This document shows, one piece after another, positions 1 to 5,341 of a stretch of DNA of 14,200 bases. The translations under genes and the position numbers were made by a program. Below the pieces are notes generated by a model. The model was not told the origin of the DNA and did not search any database. It saw nothing but the letters and a program-made list of their open reading frames with translations. Source of the stretch: AP-16 sp036395835 (GTDB taxonomy: Bacteria; Pseudomonadota; Alphaproteobacteria; Rhizobiales; Xanthobacteraceae); assembly GCA_036395835.1 (NCBI GenBank), contig DASWCW010000331.1:1-14200 (forward strand), given 5' to 3'. The stretch's first letter is position 1. Each line of letters opens with the position of its first letter.

Positions 1-159
1 GGTAAGCCGGTCGCGAACGCGGTTGCGACCGGGAAGCCGAACGGCGGAATTGATCCCGCCAAGCCGATGCGCGGCGACGATCCGACGTTTCGCGTTTATG
101 ATAGCGCCGGAGACGCCGCCAAGGCGCGCTATGCGGCTATGAAGGGGAATCAGAAATGA
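1..159 (+). CDS. C-terminal end of a hypothetical protein (5' end outside window)
   Basis: The window opens inside an open frame (frame 1) whose last 52 codons are visible and end in TGA at 157-159. The visible residues are rich in Lys, Gly, Ala, Pro and Asp, and the tail reads ARYAAMKGNQK. There is no recognisable domain. The stop overlaps the start of the next gene as ATGA (156-159), so the two are probably translationally coupled and belong to one operon. The GAAGGGG just before the overlap can serve as the ribosome-binding site of the downstream gene. I do not recognise the protein. The compact coupling fits phage-like or integrated-element gene packing, but nothing in the residues proves that. 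Confidence 0.55.
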   Translation, partial: GKPVANAVATGKPNGGIDPAKPMRGDDPTFRVYDSAGDAAKARYAAMKGNQK

Positions 160-752
160 AGCGAGGAACAGCCGACGAGGCGCTCCGGATCGTGAGCCTG
201 CCGCAGCGCAAGTTCGACGCCGAGATGGACTCCGGCCGCTTCACCAAGGCGCAGGTCCGTGACGCGCGCGCGGTGCGGGCGATGCTGGCGGGCGGTGACC
301 CGCCTGTTGAGAAGATTCAGAAACGAGAGGAGTCGAAGATGATCACGGAAGACGAGCGGGCCGAATTCCACAAGCGCCAGGCCGCCAACATCCTCAAGGG
401 CGCGCGTCAGGTCGAGCGACCCGACTATTGCTTCAGCAATTTCGGCGATCGCGTCGACAAGGTAGCGCTCACGCAAGCCGCCGCCGATTATGTGGACATC
501 GACAGGCGCGAGCGCGGGCTGGCCAAGGGCGCCGCGGCCTCGCAGTCGGATCCGCCCTACACCAGCACGCCGACGATCCCCGACAAGCCGGGAGTATCGC
601 TGCCGCGTGGCGGGGCTGACGCCGGCAAGCCGCTTAATACCGGCGCCGACTGGCCGGTCCAAGCAGGCAAGGTAAATTATCATGATTTGAACGAGGCGAG
701 TGCGGCGCACCGTGCCGAGATGGAATGGAAGAGAAAGCGGGGGTACTTGTGA
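156..752 (+). CDS. Hypothetical protein, 198 aa, possible second internal start
   Basis: Function unknown. The protein is hydrophilic with no signal peptide or membrane helix. Residues 1-60 are charged and helical in character. The C-terminal half contains a Pro/Gly/Thr-rich, probably disordered stretch (about residues 125-160) and ends in a basic tail (EWKRKRGYL). The ATG at 156 has GAAGGGG eight bases upstream and overlaps the previous stop by four bases, which supports it. A second in-frame ATG at 339 has an even better site (AGAGGAG, 326-332, six bases upstream) and would give a 137-aa product starting MITEDERAEF. Either or both could be used. It lies in a run of small + strand genes of accessory character. 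I cannot assign a family. Confidence 0.6.
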   Translation: MKRGTADEALRIVSLPQRKFDAEMDSGRFTKAQVRDARAVRAMLAGGDPPVEKIQKREESKMITEDERAEFHKRQAANILKGARQVERPDYCFSNFGDRVDKVALTQAAADYVDIDRRERGLAKGAAASQSDPPYTSTPTIPDKPGVSLPRGGADAGKPLNTGADWPVQAGKVNYHDLNEASAAHRAEMEWKRKRGYL

Positions 753-778
753 GGTCGAAAACGCCGGTGCTCCGCCGG

Positions 779-854
779 CGCAGCGCCGGCTGCGACTCTT
801 CCCCATCTCGCGGCATGGCGCCGGGCGGCGGTGCCTCAAACCCGCCGCCGCCCG
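779..854 (+). terminator. Two GC-rich hairpins between small genes
   Basis: The 130-bp gap after the 198-aa gene holds two stem-loops. The first is CGCAGC-GCCG-GCTGCG (779-794). The second has a 10-bp stem, CGGGCGGCGG (822-831) with CCGCCGCCCG (845-854), and a 13-base loop. Neither is followed by a T-run, so a classical rho-independent terminator is not shown. They could slow transcription, protect mRNA ends or be chance in GC-rich DNA. Confidence 0.3.
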
Positions 855-882
855 CTAACTAAAACAAACAGGAGGTGACCTG

Positions 883-1059
883 ATGGCTAACGGCGATGCA
901 AATGGCGAGCGGGCGCACAAGCAGATGCTGACGGCGCGTGTGTCCGCGCTCGCGACGCAGCTGCAGAACTATGTCGGCGATCAGAACGGCAGGCTTGATT
1001 TAATCGCGCAGTGGCAGTACTCGCGCGACGAGGCCGCCGGGATCGACACGAGCACTTGA
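883..1059 (+). CDS. Small hypothetical protein, 58 aa
   Basis: The ATG at 883 is preceded by an ideal Shine-Dalgarno sequence (AGGAGGTGA, 870-878), which is the main reason to believe this short gene. The product begins MANGDANGERAHKQM and is soluble and predicted helical. It contains a Gln-rich stretch (TQLQNYVGDQNG) and no known motif. The stop is a TGA at 1057-1059. The same reading frame stays open beyond it to 1233, so the next small ORF could be the rest of an originally longer gene of about 116 residues. No homologue is recognised. Confidence 0.5.
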   Translation: MANGDANGERAHKQMLTARVSALATQLQNYVGDQNGRLDLIAQWQYSRDEAAGIDTST

Positions 1060-1104
1060 GGATTGCCGCCGCCGCTTCTGGGACGTCTTGGCGGCGTCGG
1101 CAAC

Positions 1105-1233
1105 ATGCGCGAGGGGATCAAGGCCCTTCAGTGGGCAGGCATGAAACCCGATGTGGACGTGAAACTCGCGCGACTAAGGCGCGTCGGAGGGGTCTTTCGG
1201 GAACGATTCGACCCGACGGCGCGCGGCCGGTGA
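1105..1233 (+). CDS. Possible very small protein (42 aa) or tail of the preceding gene
   Basis: This ORF is in the same frame as the 58-aa gene just upstream, separated from it only by the TGA at 1057. From the ATG it reads MREGIKALQWAGMKPDVDVK and ends FDPTARGR. A TTG at 1063 would add 14 residues (LPPPLLGRLGGVGN). The residue composition looks protein-like, but there is no convincing ribosome-binding site for the ATG. It may be a separate small gene, a readthrough extension, or what remains after a nonsense mutation. The sequence alone does not decide. Confidence 0.3.
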   Translation: MREGIKALQWAGMKPDVDVKLARLRRVGGVFRERFDPTARGR

Positions 1234-1282
1234 CCCGGCTTAGCCACCGGAGGGCGTCGCCACTAATTCGGGGAGAGTGCGC

Positions 1283-1405
1283 GTGGGCGAGACCCGCGAG
1301 GAGCTCTTAGATCGACGAGCCAACCTGCTCCGGTGCGTCCTCGAACAGTTTCCGGATCTCACGATCGAGGAAGCGGTCGAGTACTTGAACGAGGCAGGCT
1401 GGTAA
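1283..1405 (+). CDS. Small hypothetical helical protein, 40 aa
   Basis: GTG start with GGGGAG at 1270-1275. An in-frame GTG two codons earlier (1277) is an alternative. The product, MGETREELLDRRANLLRCVL onwards, ends EEAVEYLNEAGW and reads as two short amphipathic helices. Its TAA stop (1403-1405) is one base from the ATG of the next gene, so the two are almost certainly co-transcribed and coupled. No family is recognised. The acidic/hydrophobic periodicity and the tight spacing argue for a real small gene. Confidence 0.5.
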   Translation: MGETREELLDRRANLLRCVLEQFPDLTIEEAVEYLNEAGW

Positions 1406-1406
1406 A

Positions 1407-1607
1407 ATGGGCGACGTGATTCCGGCCGAGGCCGTCGAAGTCGCGCGGCTTTCCCGCCGGGTCGAGCGGCTTCACCGCGCGCTTGCGAGCAGCCTCGCGG
1501 CTCAAGTTGTGACAGAGGTCACCGTCGATGGTCTGGTGATCGACGCTCAGCTAAAGGCCGAGATCGCCGCCTTCATTCTCGCGAAGATCGCCAGCGAGGC
1601 AGCCTAG
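1407..1607 (+). CDS. Small hypothetical helical protein, 66 aa
   Basis: The ATG follows the preceding stop by one base (TAAAATG). The product has a coiled-coil-like N-terminal half with heptad-type spacing (VEVARLSRRVERLHRALASS) and an Ala/Ile-rich C-terminal helix. There is no cysteine, signal peptide or long membrane helix. Its last 35 bases overlap the 3' end of the convergent gene on the other strand. Function unknown. The context is the end of the + strand run of tiny accessory genes. Confidence 0.5.
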   Translation: MGDVIPAEAVEVARLSRRVERLHRALASSLAAQVVTEVTVDGLVIDAQLKAEIAAFILAKIASEAA

Positions 1608-1785
1608 GCCAATAGCGCTCGACGAGCTCGGCACTCACCAGAATCCGCGGCGTGCGACCGTGCTCGCGTTCGTAGCCGTGTTGCCACCCGTGCCAGCATT
1701 CCGAGCCCGGCGGGTACGGGTTGACGTCCTCGAGCGCGGCGTCGCCGCCTTCGAAGATCGCCAGGAACGGGTCCTTGGTTTTCAT
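1573..1785 (-). CDS. RMF/CrpP-like small protein, 70 aa (left copy)
   Basis: The chosen start is MKTKDPFLAIFEGGDA, because AAGGA lies about eight bases upstream of this ATG; the open frame extends 23 codons further but without a good site. The pattern seen is F-EGGD, then NPYPPGSE, then W-HGW-HGY, then SAELVERYW. This spacing (EG-x-x-A...PY....W-x-x-G) recalls the ribosome modulation factor family, including the CrpP-type relatives, in which a short helix pair binds ribosomes or nucleotides. It is similar residue by residue to the + strand gene at 4453. The assignment to RMF/CrpP is an inference from pattern only. The last two helical turns (RLPRWRSSRE) are basic. Confidence 0.5.
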   Translation of the reverse strand: MKTKDPFLAIFEGGDAALEDVNPYPPGSECWHGWQHGYEREHGRTPRILVSAELVERYWPRLPRWRSSRE

Positions 1786-2140
1786 GGGGTTCCTTCCATT
1801 TTCAACTATAGGCATTCGGAGGGGAGAAGGGGAGGGGCGGAGAAGATTGGACACTGCACACGGGGTTCCTCGCGCCTACGCGGCGAGCGATCCCGTGCTA
1901 CCCGTTTTCAGGGCTGGCTGCCTTCGGCTCGTTGATCCTGGCCTCGCCCCTCCGCTTAGGAGGTCACCACGCTGGTTCGCCTCAGTTCGCCAGCCTTCCA
2001 GGGTTTCTGCCGTCTTCCGTCCAACAGGATAACGCCGTCCGTTTTCCCGCCCCTCATGTGAGCGCTGATTACTGGGCGTCGCCGTCGTGGTGGGATTTGA
2101 GGAGCGGTTTCGATCCTTGCGGATTACTCCCGCGTGCGAT
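1786..2140. other. 355-bp stretch without a supported gene
   Basis: It lies between the start of the 70-aa RMF-like gene and the end of the 236-aa membrane protein gene. Open frames on both strands here have atypical, low-complexity translations and no ribosome-binding sites. Small inverted repeats are present, for example CCTCC-GCTTA-GGAGG (about 1955-1970) and GCTGG...CCAGC near 1980-2000. I checked for a tRNA T-arm around 2108-2125 (GGTTTCGATCC) and its stem does not pair. It may hold the promoter or leader of the 70-aa gene, or an unrecognised structured RNA. Confidence 0.4.
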
Positions 2141-2851
2141 TTACCGCCGGTTGTTATTTTGGACGCCGCCGCCCGATGATCTTGGTGAACCCAAGAACCA
2201 TAGCAACAAGCCCCCGACAAACAAAACAGCCGCAACTATCCTGCCTTCTCCCGTCGTAATGTCTTTAGACGCCTCAAAGAAAAGCCCGTTCCATTGTGGG
2301 AAGAACCACGCTACCGACGCCATGATAAAAAGAGTTACGGCCCAGCGTTTGCTCGCGGCAAAGGAGGAGCGCTTTTCAACAGTCTCGTGATTTGCAGGCT
2401 TGCGCGTGAAATAAATGTCTGCACTTTCGATCGAAAGAGGATTGCCGCTCCAAGCAAATTCTGACTTGTCAGTGAGTTGAACTGGACTTAGCCCGAGAGT
2501 GATTCCGCAGGCTACATATCCACCATCACGGACTTGGTCCCAAACCGCAGCATAATCATCTGCCTTTAAGTAAAACCACCCGTGCACGAACACTTGCTCG
2601 CGTACCCACCAAATGCCTCCTATTGCTTGCTCTGAGAGCCGCTCGCGGCGTTTAGGGTCAAGCTCCCCTTGCAAGATGCCGAGTGCGATTTCCAAATCAC
2701 GGAGCTTGTACCCGTCGCTCAAAAGCAAGTCAGAATCAGCCAGTGTCGCGCACGTCACCGACAAATGTGGCCCTTCGACATTGATCGTAGGGTAACGCCT
2801 GATTTGTTGCGACCACCTGATCGGCTTTAAATAAACGTCGCAACTCGGCAT
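2141..2851 (-). CDS. Hypothetical protein with two C-terminal membrane helices, 236 aa
   Basis: Function unknown. Residues 1-165 form a soluble part (key stretches NVEGPHLSVTCATLADSDLL and AIGGIWWVREQVFVHGW). Two hydrophobic helices follow at about 170-190 (WAVTLFIMASVAWFF) and 204-221 (IVAAVLFVGGLLLWFLG), then a short Gly/Asn/Arg tail. The soluble domain and tail are therefore on the same side of the membrane, with a 14-residue loop on the other. The start is the first ATG after an in-frame stop at 2885; AGGA lies about 12 bases upstream. Codon use is AT-richer than in the core genes to the right, which suggests acquisition by transfer. It lies downstream of the 113-aa and 241-aa membrane genes on the same strand. 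No known domain is recognised. Confidence 0.6.
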   Translation of the reverse strand: MPSCDVYLKPIRWSQQIRRYPTINVEGPHLSVTCATLADSDLLLSDGYKLRDLEIALGILQGELDPKRRERLSEQAIGGIWWVREQVFVHGWFYLKADDYAAVWDQVRDGGYVACGITLGLSPVQLTDKSEFAWSGNPLSIESADIYFTRKPANHETVEKRSSFAASKRWAVTLFIMASVAWFFPQWNGLFFEASKDITTGEGRIVAAVLFVGGLLLWFLGSPRSSGGGVQNNNRR

Positions 2852-2945
2852 GACGGGAGTCCTCGTTTGATTGGCGCGGGATTGTCAGTTCGACAACAAC
2901 CGTCCACTCGAAATACGACACATCCCCCATTGCTCAGAAGCGAAT

Positions 2946-3287
2946 TTATCGGCCGCTGATTCCAAGCTTGCGAGACAGCGCGCCAAGGAAATAGGCACAT
3001 TCCCCCATAATGCGCGGCGAGAATGCGGGCAGCAGCAGCCACCACAGGAAAGGCCGATAGTTGTCCGCCCACGCCGCCTGCTGGATACCCAGCAGAACGA
3101 TGCCGGCCATGATTAGCCGTCGCTTCCAGTCTACGGGGAGCCACGGACGAAGCAGCACGCCAGCAAGCCGCGCGGCGTGAAGCTCTAATTCCCCCCGCTG
3201 CTTGAGAGTGAGCGGCTGGGTATTCAGCTCGTACTGAATCTCCCGAAGCAACGACTTGGCTTCCGAGTATTGCTCCTGTTTGCTCAT
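2946..3287 (-). CDS. Hypothetical small membrane protein, 113 aa
   Basis: The start at MSKQEQYSEAKSLLREIQ is chosen over an upstream in-frame ATG because GGGGGA lies just before it and the upstream 31 residues look non-coding. Residues 1-45 are a charged amphipathic region. There are two hydrophobic segments, about 57-75 (RLIMAGIVLLGIQQAAW) and 78-102 (PFLWWLLLPAFSPRIMGECAYFLG), followed by a basic tail (SRKLGISGR). Both termini are probably cytoplasmic. The 94-bp gap to the next gene downstream on the strand (start 2851) leaves room for co-transcription. I do not recognise a family. Base composition is intermediate between the core genes and the AT-rich neighbours. Confidence 0.55.
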   Translation of the reverse strand: MSKQEQYSEAKSLLREIQYELNTQPLTLKQRGELELHAARLAGVLLRPWLPVDWKRRLIMAGIVLLGIQQAAWADNYRPFLWWLLLPAFSPRIMGECAYFLGALSRKLGISGR

Positions 3288-3618
3288 TTGCGTCCCCCAA
3301 TTGTCGGAAAGACTTTTTATCGAACGCCGCAGCGTTGCCGTCGAACATCGCGCCGCGTTCTCAGCCTGTGCGGCCGACATTCTACATCGTCTGCAATACC
3401 CTGTTTGAATTCAGACAAGGCAATGTCGGTGGGGGGCATTGCTGGGGTTTCCCTGTGTTTTCACGCCCGCAGGATCGAGATCTCAAGAGCGGGCTGAACC
3501 TGGGCCAATTTGTGGCGGCTGGTCCCCATCTGTGAGCATCATCCTGCCCGCTTCCTGCCCGCCCGGGGCGGCGTCCACAGCGGGCGCCAGCGGGCTTCCT
3601 ACGGGGCTCCATGCCCGG
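3288..3618. other. 331-bp stretch without a convincing gene
   Basis: No open frame here has both a plausible translation and a ribosome-binding site. A 40-codon - strand frame starting MPPTDIALSEFKQGIADDVE (about 3437 down to 3319) begins protein-like but ends in an Arg-rich run, so I do not call it. The stretch holds a GTTTGAATTCAGAC near-palindrome at 3403-3416, with TGAATTCA as its core, and a large GC hairpin at 3546-3595. Confidence 0.35.
3546..3595 (-). terminator. Large imperfect GC hairpin after the 241-aa gene
   Basis: GCCCGCT (3546-3552) pairs with AGCGGGC (3589-3595), and GCCCGC (3557-3562) pairs with GCGGGC (3580-3585), across a small internal loop. It starts 24 bases after the stop codon of the - strand 241-aa gene, a usual place for a transcript end. 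There is no T-run on either strand, so intrinsic termination is uncertain. Confidence 0.35.
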
Positions 3619-4344
3619 CTAGCTGGCGGCTTCGCTTGTCTTCTCACCGAATTGGGGCTGGGCTGCGGGAGCAATAAAGCATCTTCGATGCCCCCTCCCA
3701 ACGCATCGCATTCTCGTCGTTGGCGGCCCTTCGACTCTGAGGGAAAGTTCAGCCTCTCCTCTAACGTCATCAGTTTGAACGTATATCTGCACGGGGAAAA
3801 TGCCGGTCCTTCCAGTTCGAAGCTTGTACCCGATCACACGGACATCCTTCGTGTACAGATAGTCCTCTCGCACATGATAAAAGCCATTGTAATCTGTGTA
3901 ATGTCCCGGGTGGTCCTTACCTGGTTTCCCTGATCCCCTGGCTCCTTCGCGCACAAAAGGAACAAACCATTCCGTCGCACGGGGCTTGTCCTCATCTTCG
4001 AGACTTTCATCGCAGCCAAAATAGAGCTCGCGTTGTAGAAAGCTTAGTCTTGGGTCCAATGCTATCTGAACCGATACTTCTGAGTGCGCAGGAACAACTA
4101 ACTGCTTAACAAAGTGCTCCTTATCGTCTTGAACAACATAGCCCATTCGAAAGCGTCCAGGTGTGGTGATTACAAAATAGGCATCAAATGGTCGTCTTAA
4201 TCTGCGGCGGCGATGCCATGGACGCAAGATCTGAATGTATGCAACACCTGCAAAGAAGCTAGCCGCGCTGAAGATGATCGCCCACGGCCAGGTCTGAATC
4301 GCTGCCCACAATCCTGAGATCGTTATCACTGGCCATGACGACAT
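3619..4344 (-). CDS. Hypothetical protein with one N-terminal membrane helix, 241 aa
   Basis: One hydrophobic helix at about residues 19-41 (WPWAIIFSAASFFAGVAYIQ) is followed by a strongly basic stop-transfer (RPWHRRRRLRRPF), so the large C-terminal part should be cytoplasmic. Residues 55-205 look beta-rich with alternating hydrophobics (QLVVPAHSEVSVQIALDPRL, ELYFGCDES, FPVQIYVQTDD, AELSLRVEG). A His/Tyr/Asp cluster lies in the middle (HPGHYTDYNGFYHVRED, 145-161). The start ATG has AGGGA upstream. The gene is clearly AT-richer than the flanking core genes. It is divergent from the small gene at 4453, with 108 bp between them. I do not recognise a named family and make no functional claim. The C-terminal 30 residues are poorly structured. 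Confidence 0.6.
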   Translation of the reverse strand: MSSWPVITISGLWAAIQTWPWAIIFSAASFFAGVAYIQILRPWHRRRRLRRPFDAYFVITTPGRFRMGYVVQDDKEHFVKQLVVPAHSEVSVQIALDPRLSFLQRELYFGCDESLEDEDKPRATEWFVPFVREGARGSGKPGKDHPGHYTDYNGFYHVREDYLYTKDVRVIGYKLRTGRTGIFPVQIYVQTDDVRGEAELSLRVEGPPTTRMRCVGRGHRRCFIAPAAQPQFGEKTSEAAS

Positions 4345-4404
4345 CCCTAGCGGCGGTTGCCGAGCCCCTTCACCGGCCTTCGCTGGAGTTCAGCGTCGCG
4401 GTTG

Positions 4405-4433
4405 TTGTTAATTCGGGGCACAATTACTATATG
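4405..4433 (+). promoter_or_regulatory. Putative sigma70-type promoter of the small gene at 4453
   Basis: TTGTTA (4405-4410) and TATATG (4428-4433) are separated by 17 bases. A shifted pair, TTGTTG (4402-4407) and TACTAT (4425-4430), has the same spacing. The patch is AT-rich within GC-rich surroundings, in the divergent gap between the 241-aa gene and the 66-aa gene. Transcription would start a few bases before the GGAGGT ribosome-binding site, leaving a very short leader. Confidence 0.35.
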
Positions 4434-4452
4434 ACAAGTGGAGGTATTTCCC

Positions 4453-4653
4453 ATGACACCCGAGACCTGGCGGGCCTTCTACGAAGGCCGCGATTCTGTT
4501 GCCGGCGACCGCTGCCCGTACCCGGAGGGGCCGGAAGCGCGCGCGTGGCACCACGGCCACGCCCTGGTGCTGGCGGAGGACGACCGGGACCTGCCGATGT
4601 CCGCCGATGAGGTCGCGCGGCGGTTTGCGCGGCTCAACGCCGCCGGCACCTAG
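4453..4653 (+). CDS. RMF/CrpP-like small protein, 66 aa (right copy)
   Basis: The ATG at 4453 has a strong GGAGGT (4440-4445) seven bases upstream; a GTG at 4438 in the same frame is not needed. The product reads MTPETWRAFYEGRDSVAG, then CPYPEGPEARAWHHGHA, then LPMSADEVARRFARLN. The F-x-EG-x-D, CPYP-x-G-x-E, W-x-HG and SADEV-x-R elements line up with the 70-aa protein encoded on the other strand at 1573-1785. The CPY...W-x-x-G spacing recalls ribosome modulation factor (CPY followed by W-x-x-GW) and the CrpP relatives. Homology to RMF is inferred from pattern, not proved. It is followed three bases later by a 38-aa membrane peptide gene, so the two may be co-expressed. Confidence 0.55.
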   Translation: MTPETWRAFYEGRDSVAGDRCPYPEGPEARAWHHGHALVLAEDDRDLPMSADEVARRFARLNAAGT

Positions 4654-4656
4654 TTC

Positions 4657-4773
4657 ATGCTGGCCCTGTCCGCGGTCCTGCGGGGCGTCATCCGGGGCGC
4701 GTTGTCCGTAGCCTTGCCCGTCGCGCTGCTCGTGCTCGGAATCCTCGTGCTGGCGCTGCTGGCGGGCACTTAG
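4657..4773 (+). CDS. Single-helix membrane peptide, 38 aa
   Basis: ATG three bases after the stop of the 66-aa gene. The product starts MLALSAVLRGVIRGALSVAL. Residues 15-36 are an uninterrupted Leu/Val/Ala helix long enough to span a membrane. Two Arg residues precede the helix and none follow, which predicts N-in orientation. It is too short for any enzymatic domain. Such peptides can be regulatory subunits, small toxins or membrane anchors. There is no strong Shine-Dalgarno sequence, so translation probably depends on termination of the upstream gene. High-GC codons could produce such a hydrophobic ORF by chance, so the call is moderate. Confidence 0.4.
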   Translation: MLALSAVLRGVIRGALSVALPVALLVLGILVLALLAGT

Positions 4774-4880
4774 AGTCGCAAGTTACCCGAGGAGATACCC
4801 CGCTGCAATCCTCGGTCTAACTGATGTCCGTAAATCACTGATCGTGAACGAGAAACTCCGGCTGACTCCTCGGCCAGGAC

Positions 4881-5246
4881 GTGGTCCTCAAGCTCGTGCC
4901 GGCCGCCTTCGTCGGCTGGGTGCTGCTCATTCCGTATGACGCGGTCGGGCCCGAGATCGAGATCGGCTGGCGGTTTTTGCGCTCGGCCTGGGGCAAGGGC
5001 TTTGCGACCGAAGCGAGCCTCCCCGTGCTCGGGCACGGCTTCGAAACACTTGGGCTTGATCGCGTCGTCGCCGACATTCACCCGGATAACGCCGGCTCGC
5101 TGCGCGTTGCCGAAAAGCTGGGGCTGCGTTTCGCCGGCGAGCGCAAGATCAAAGGCAAGATGCTGAAATCCTATGCGCTGGCACGGGGGGAATATCTCGC
5201 GGCATCATTCCAGCCGAGCGCGCAGCGCGAGAGCCCGAACCCATGA
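4881..5246 (+). pseudogene. GNAT-family N-acetyltransferase, 5' truncated
   Basis: The 121 residues from a GTG match the C-terminal two thirds of RimJ/RimL-type GNAT acetyltransferases, which transfer acetyl from acetyl-CoA to an amino group. Seen: EIEIGWRFLRSAWGKGFATE (residues 25-44), which contains the acetyl-CoA loop R-x-x-WGKG-x-A at 34-42, then GFETLGLDRVVADIHPDNAG and S-x-RVAEKLGL. The usual N-terminal 50 or so residues (ERL-x-LRP strand and first helices) are absent. An in-frame TGA at 4863 lies six codons upstream of the GTG, and the DNA before it does not encode the missing part. Members are normally about 170-180 aa, so this is probably a remnant. It sits at the border between the accessory region and the core genes and could be the scar of an insertion. 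An active short form is unlikely. Confidence 0.7.
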
Positions 5247-5296
5247 CCACCGGTGGTCCGCATCTCCATTCCGGGCCATGGATTCCTGCTCGCGCT

Positions 5297-5315
5297 CCCC
5301 CGGATCAAGCCGGGG
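5297..5315 (-). terminator. Hairpin downstream of mepA
   Basis: CCCCGG-ATCAAG-CCGGGG, a 6-bp GC stem, lies 27 bp beyond the mepA stop on the - strand and beyond the convergent acetyltransferase remnant. It could end transcripts from both sides. No T-run follows. Its sequence resembles short palindromes often scattered in Bradyrhizobium-like genomes, so it may be a repeat fragment and not a dedicated terminator. Confidence 0.35.
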
Positions 5316-5341
5316 TCGCTCGGCCGGGATAACATGCCCGT

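Noticed and set aside
2095..2145. tRNA-like stretch (GGTTTCGATCC)
   Set aside because: The T-stem does not pair and no acceptor stem or anticodon arm is present.
3319..3437. 40-codon - strand ORF starting MPPTDIALSEF
   Set aside because: No good ribosome-binding site and the second half is an Arg-rich run typical of shadow frames.
1..4800. Complete prophage, integrase, transposase, CRISPR array or attachment site
   Set aside because: The small-gene style is phage-like, but no integrase, structural gene, insertion-sequence end, spaced repeat array or tRNA was found.
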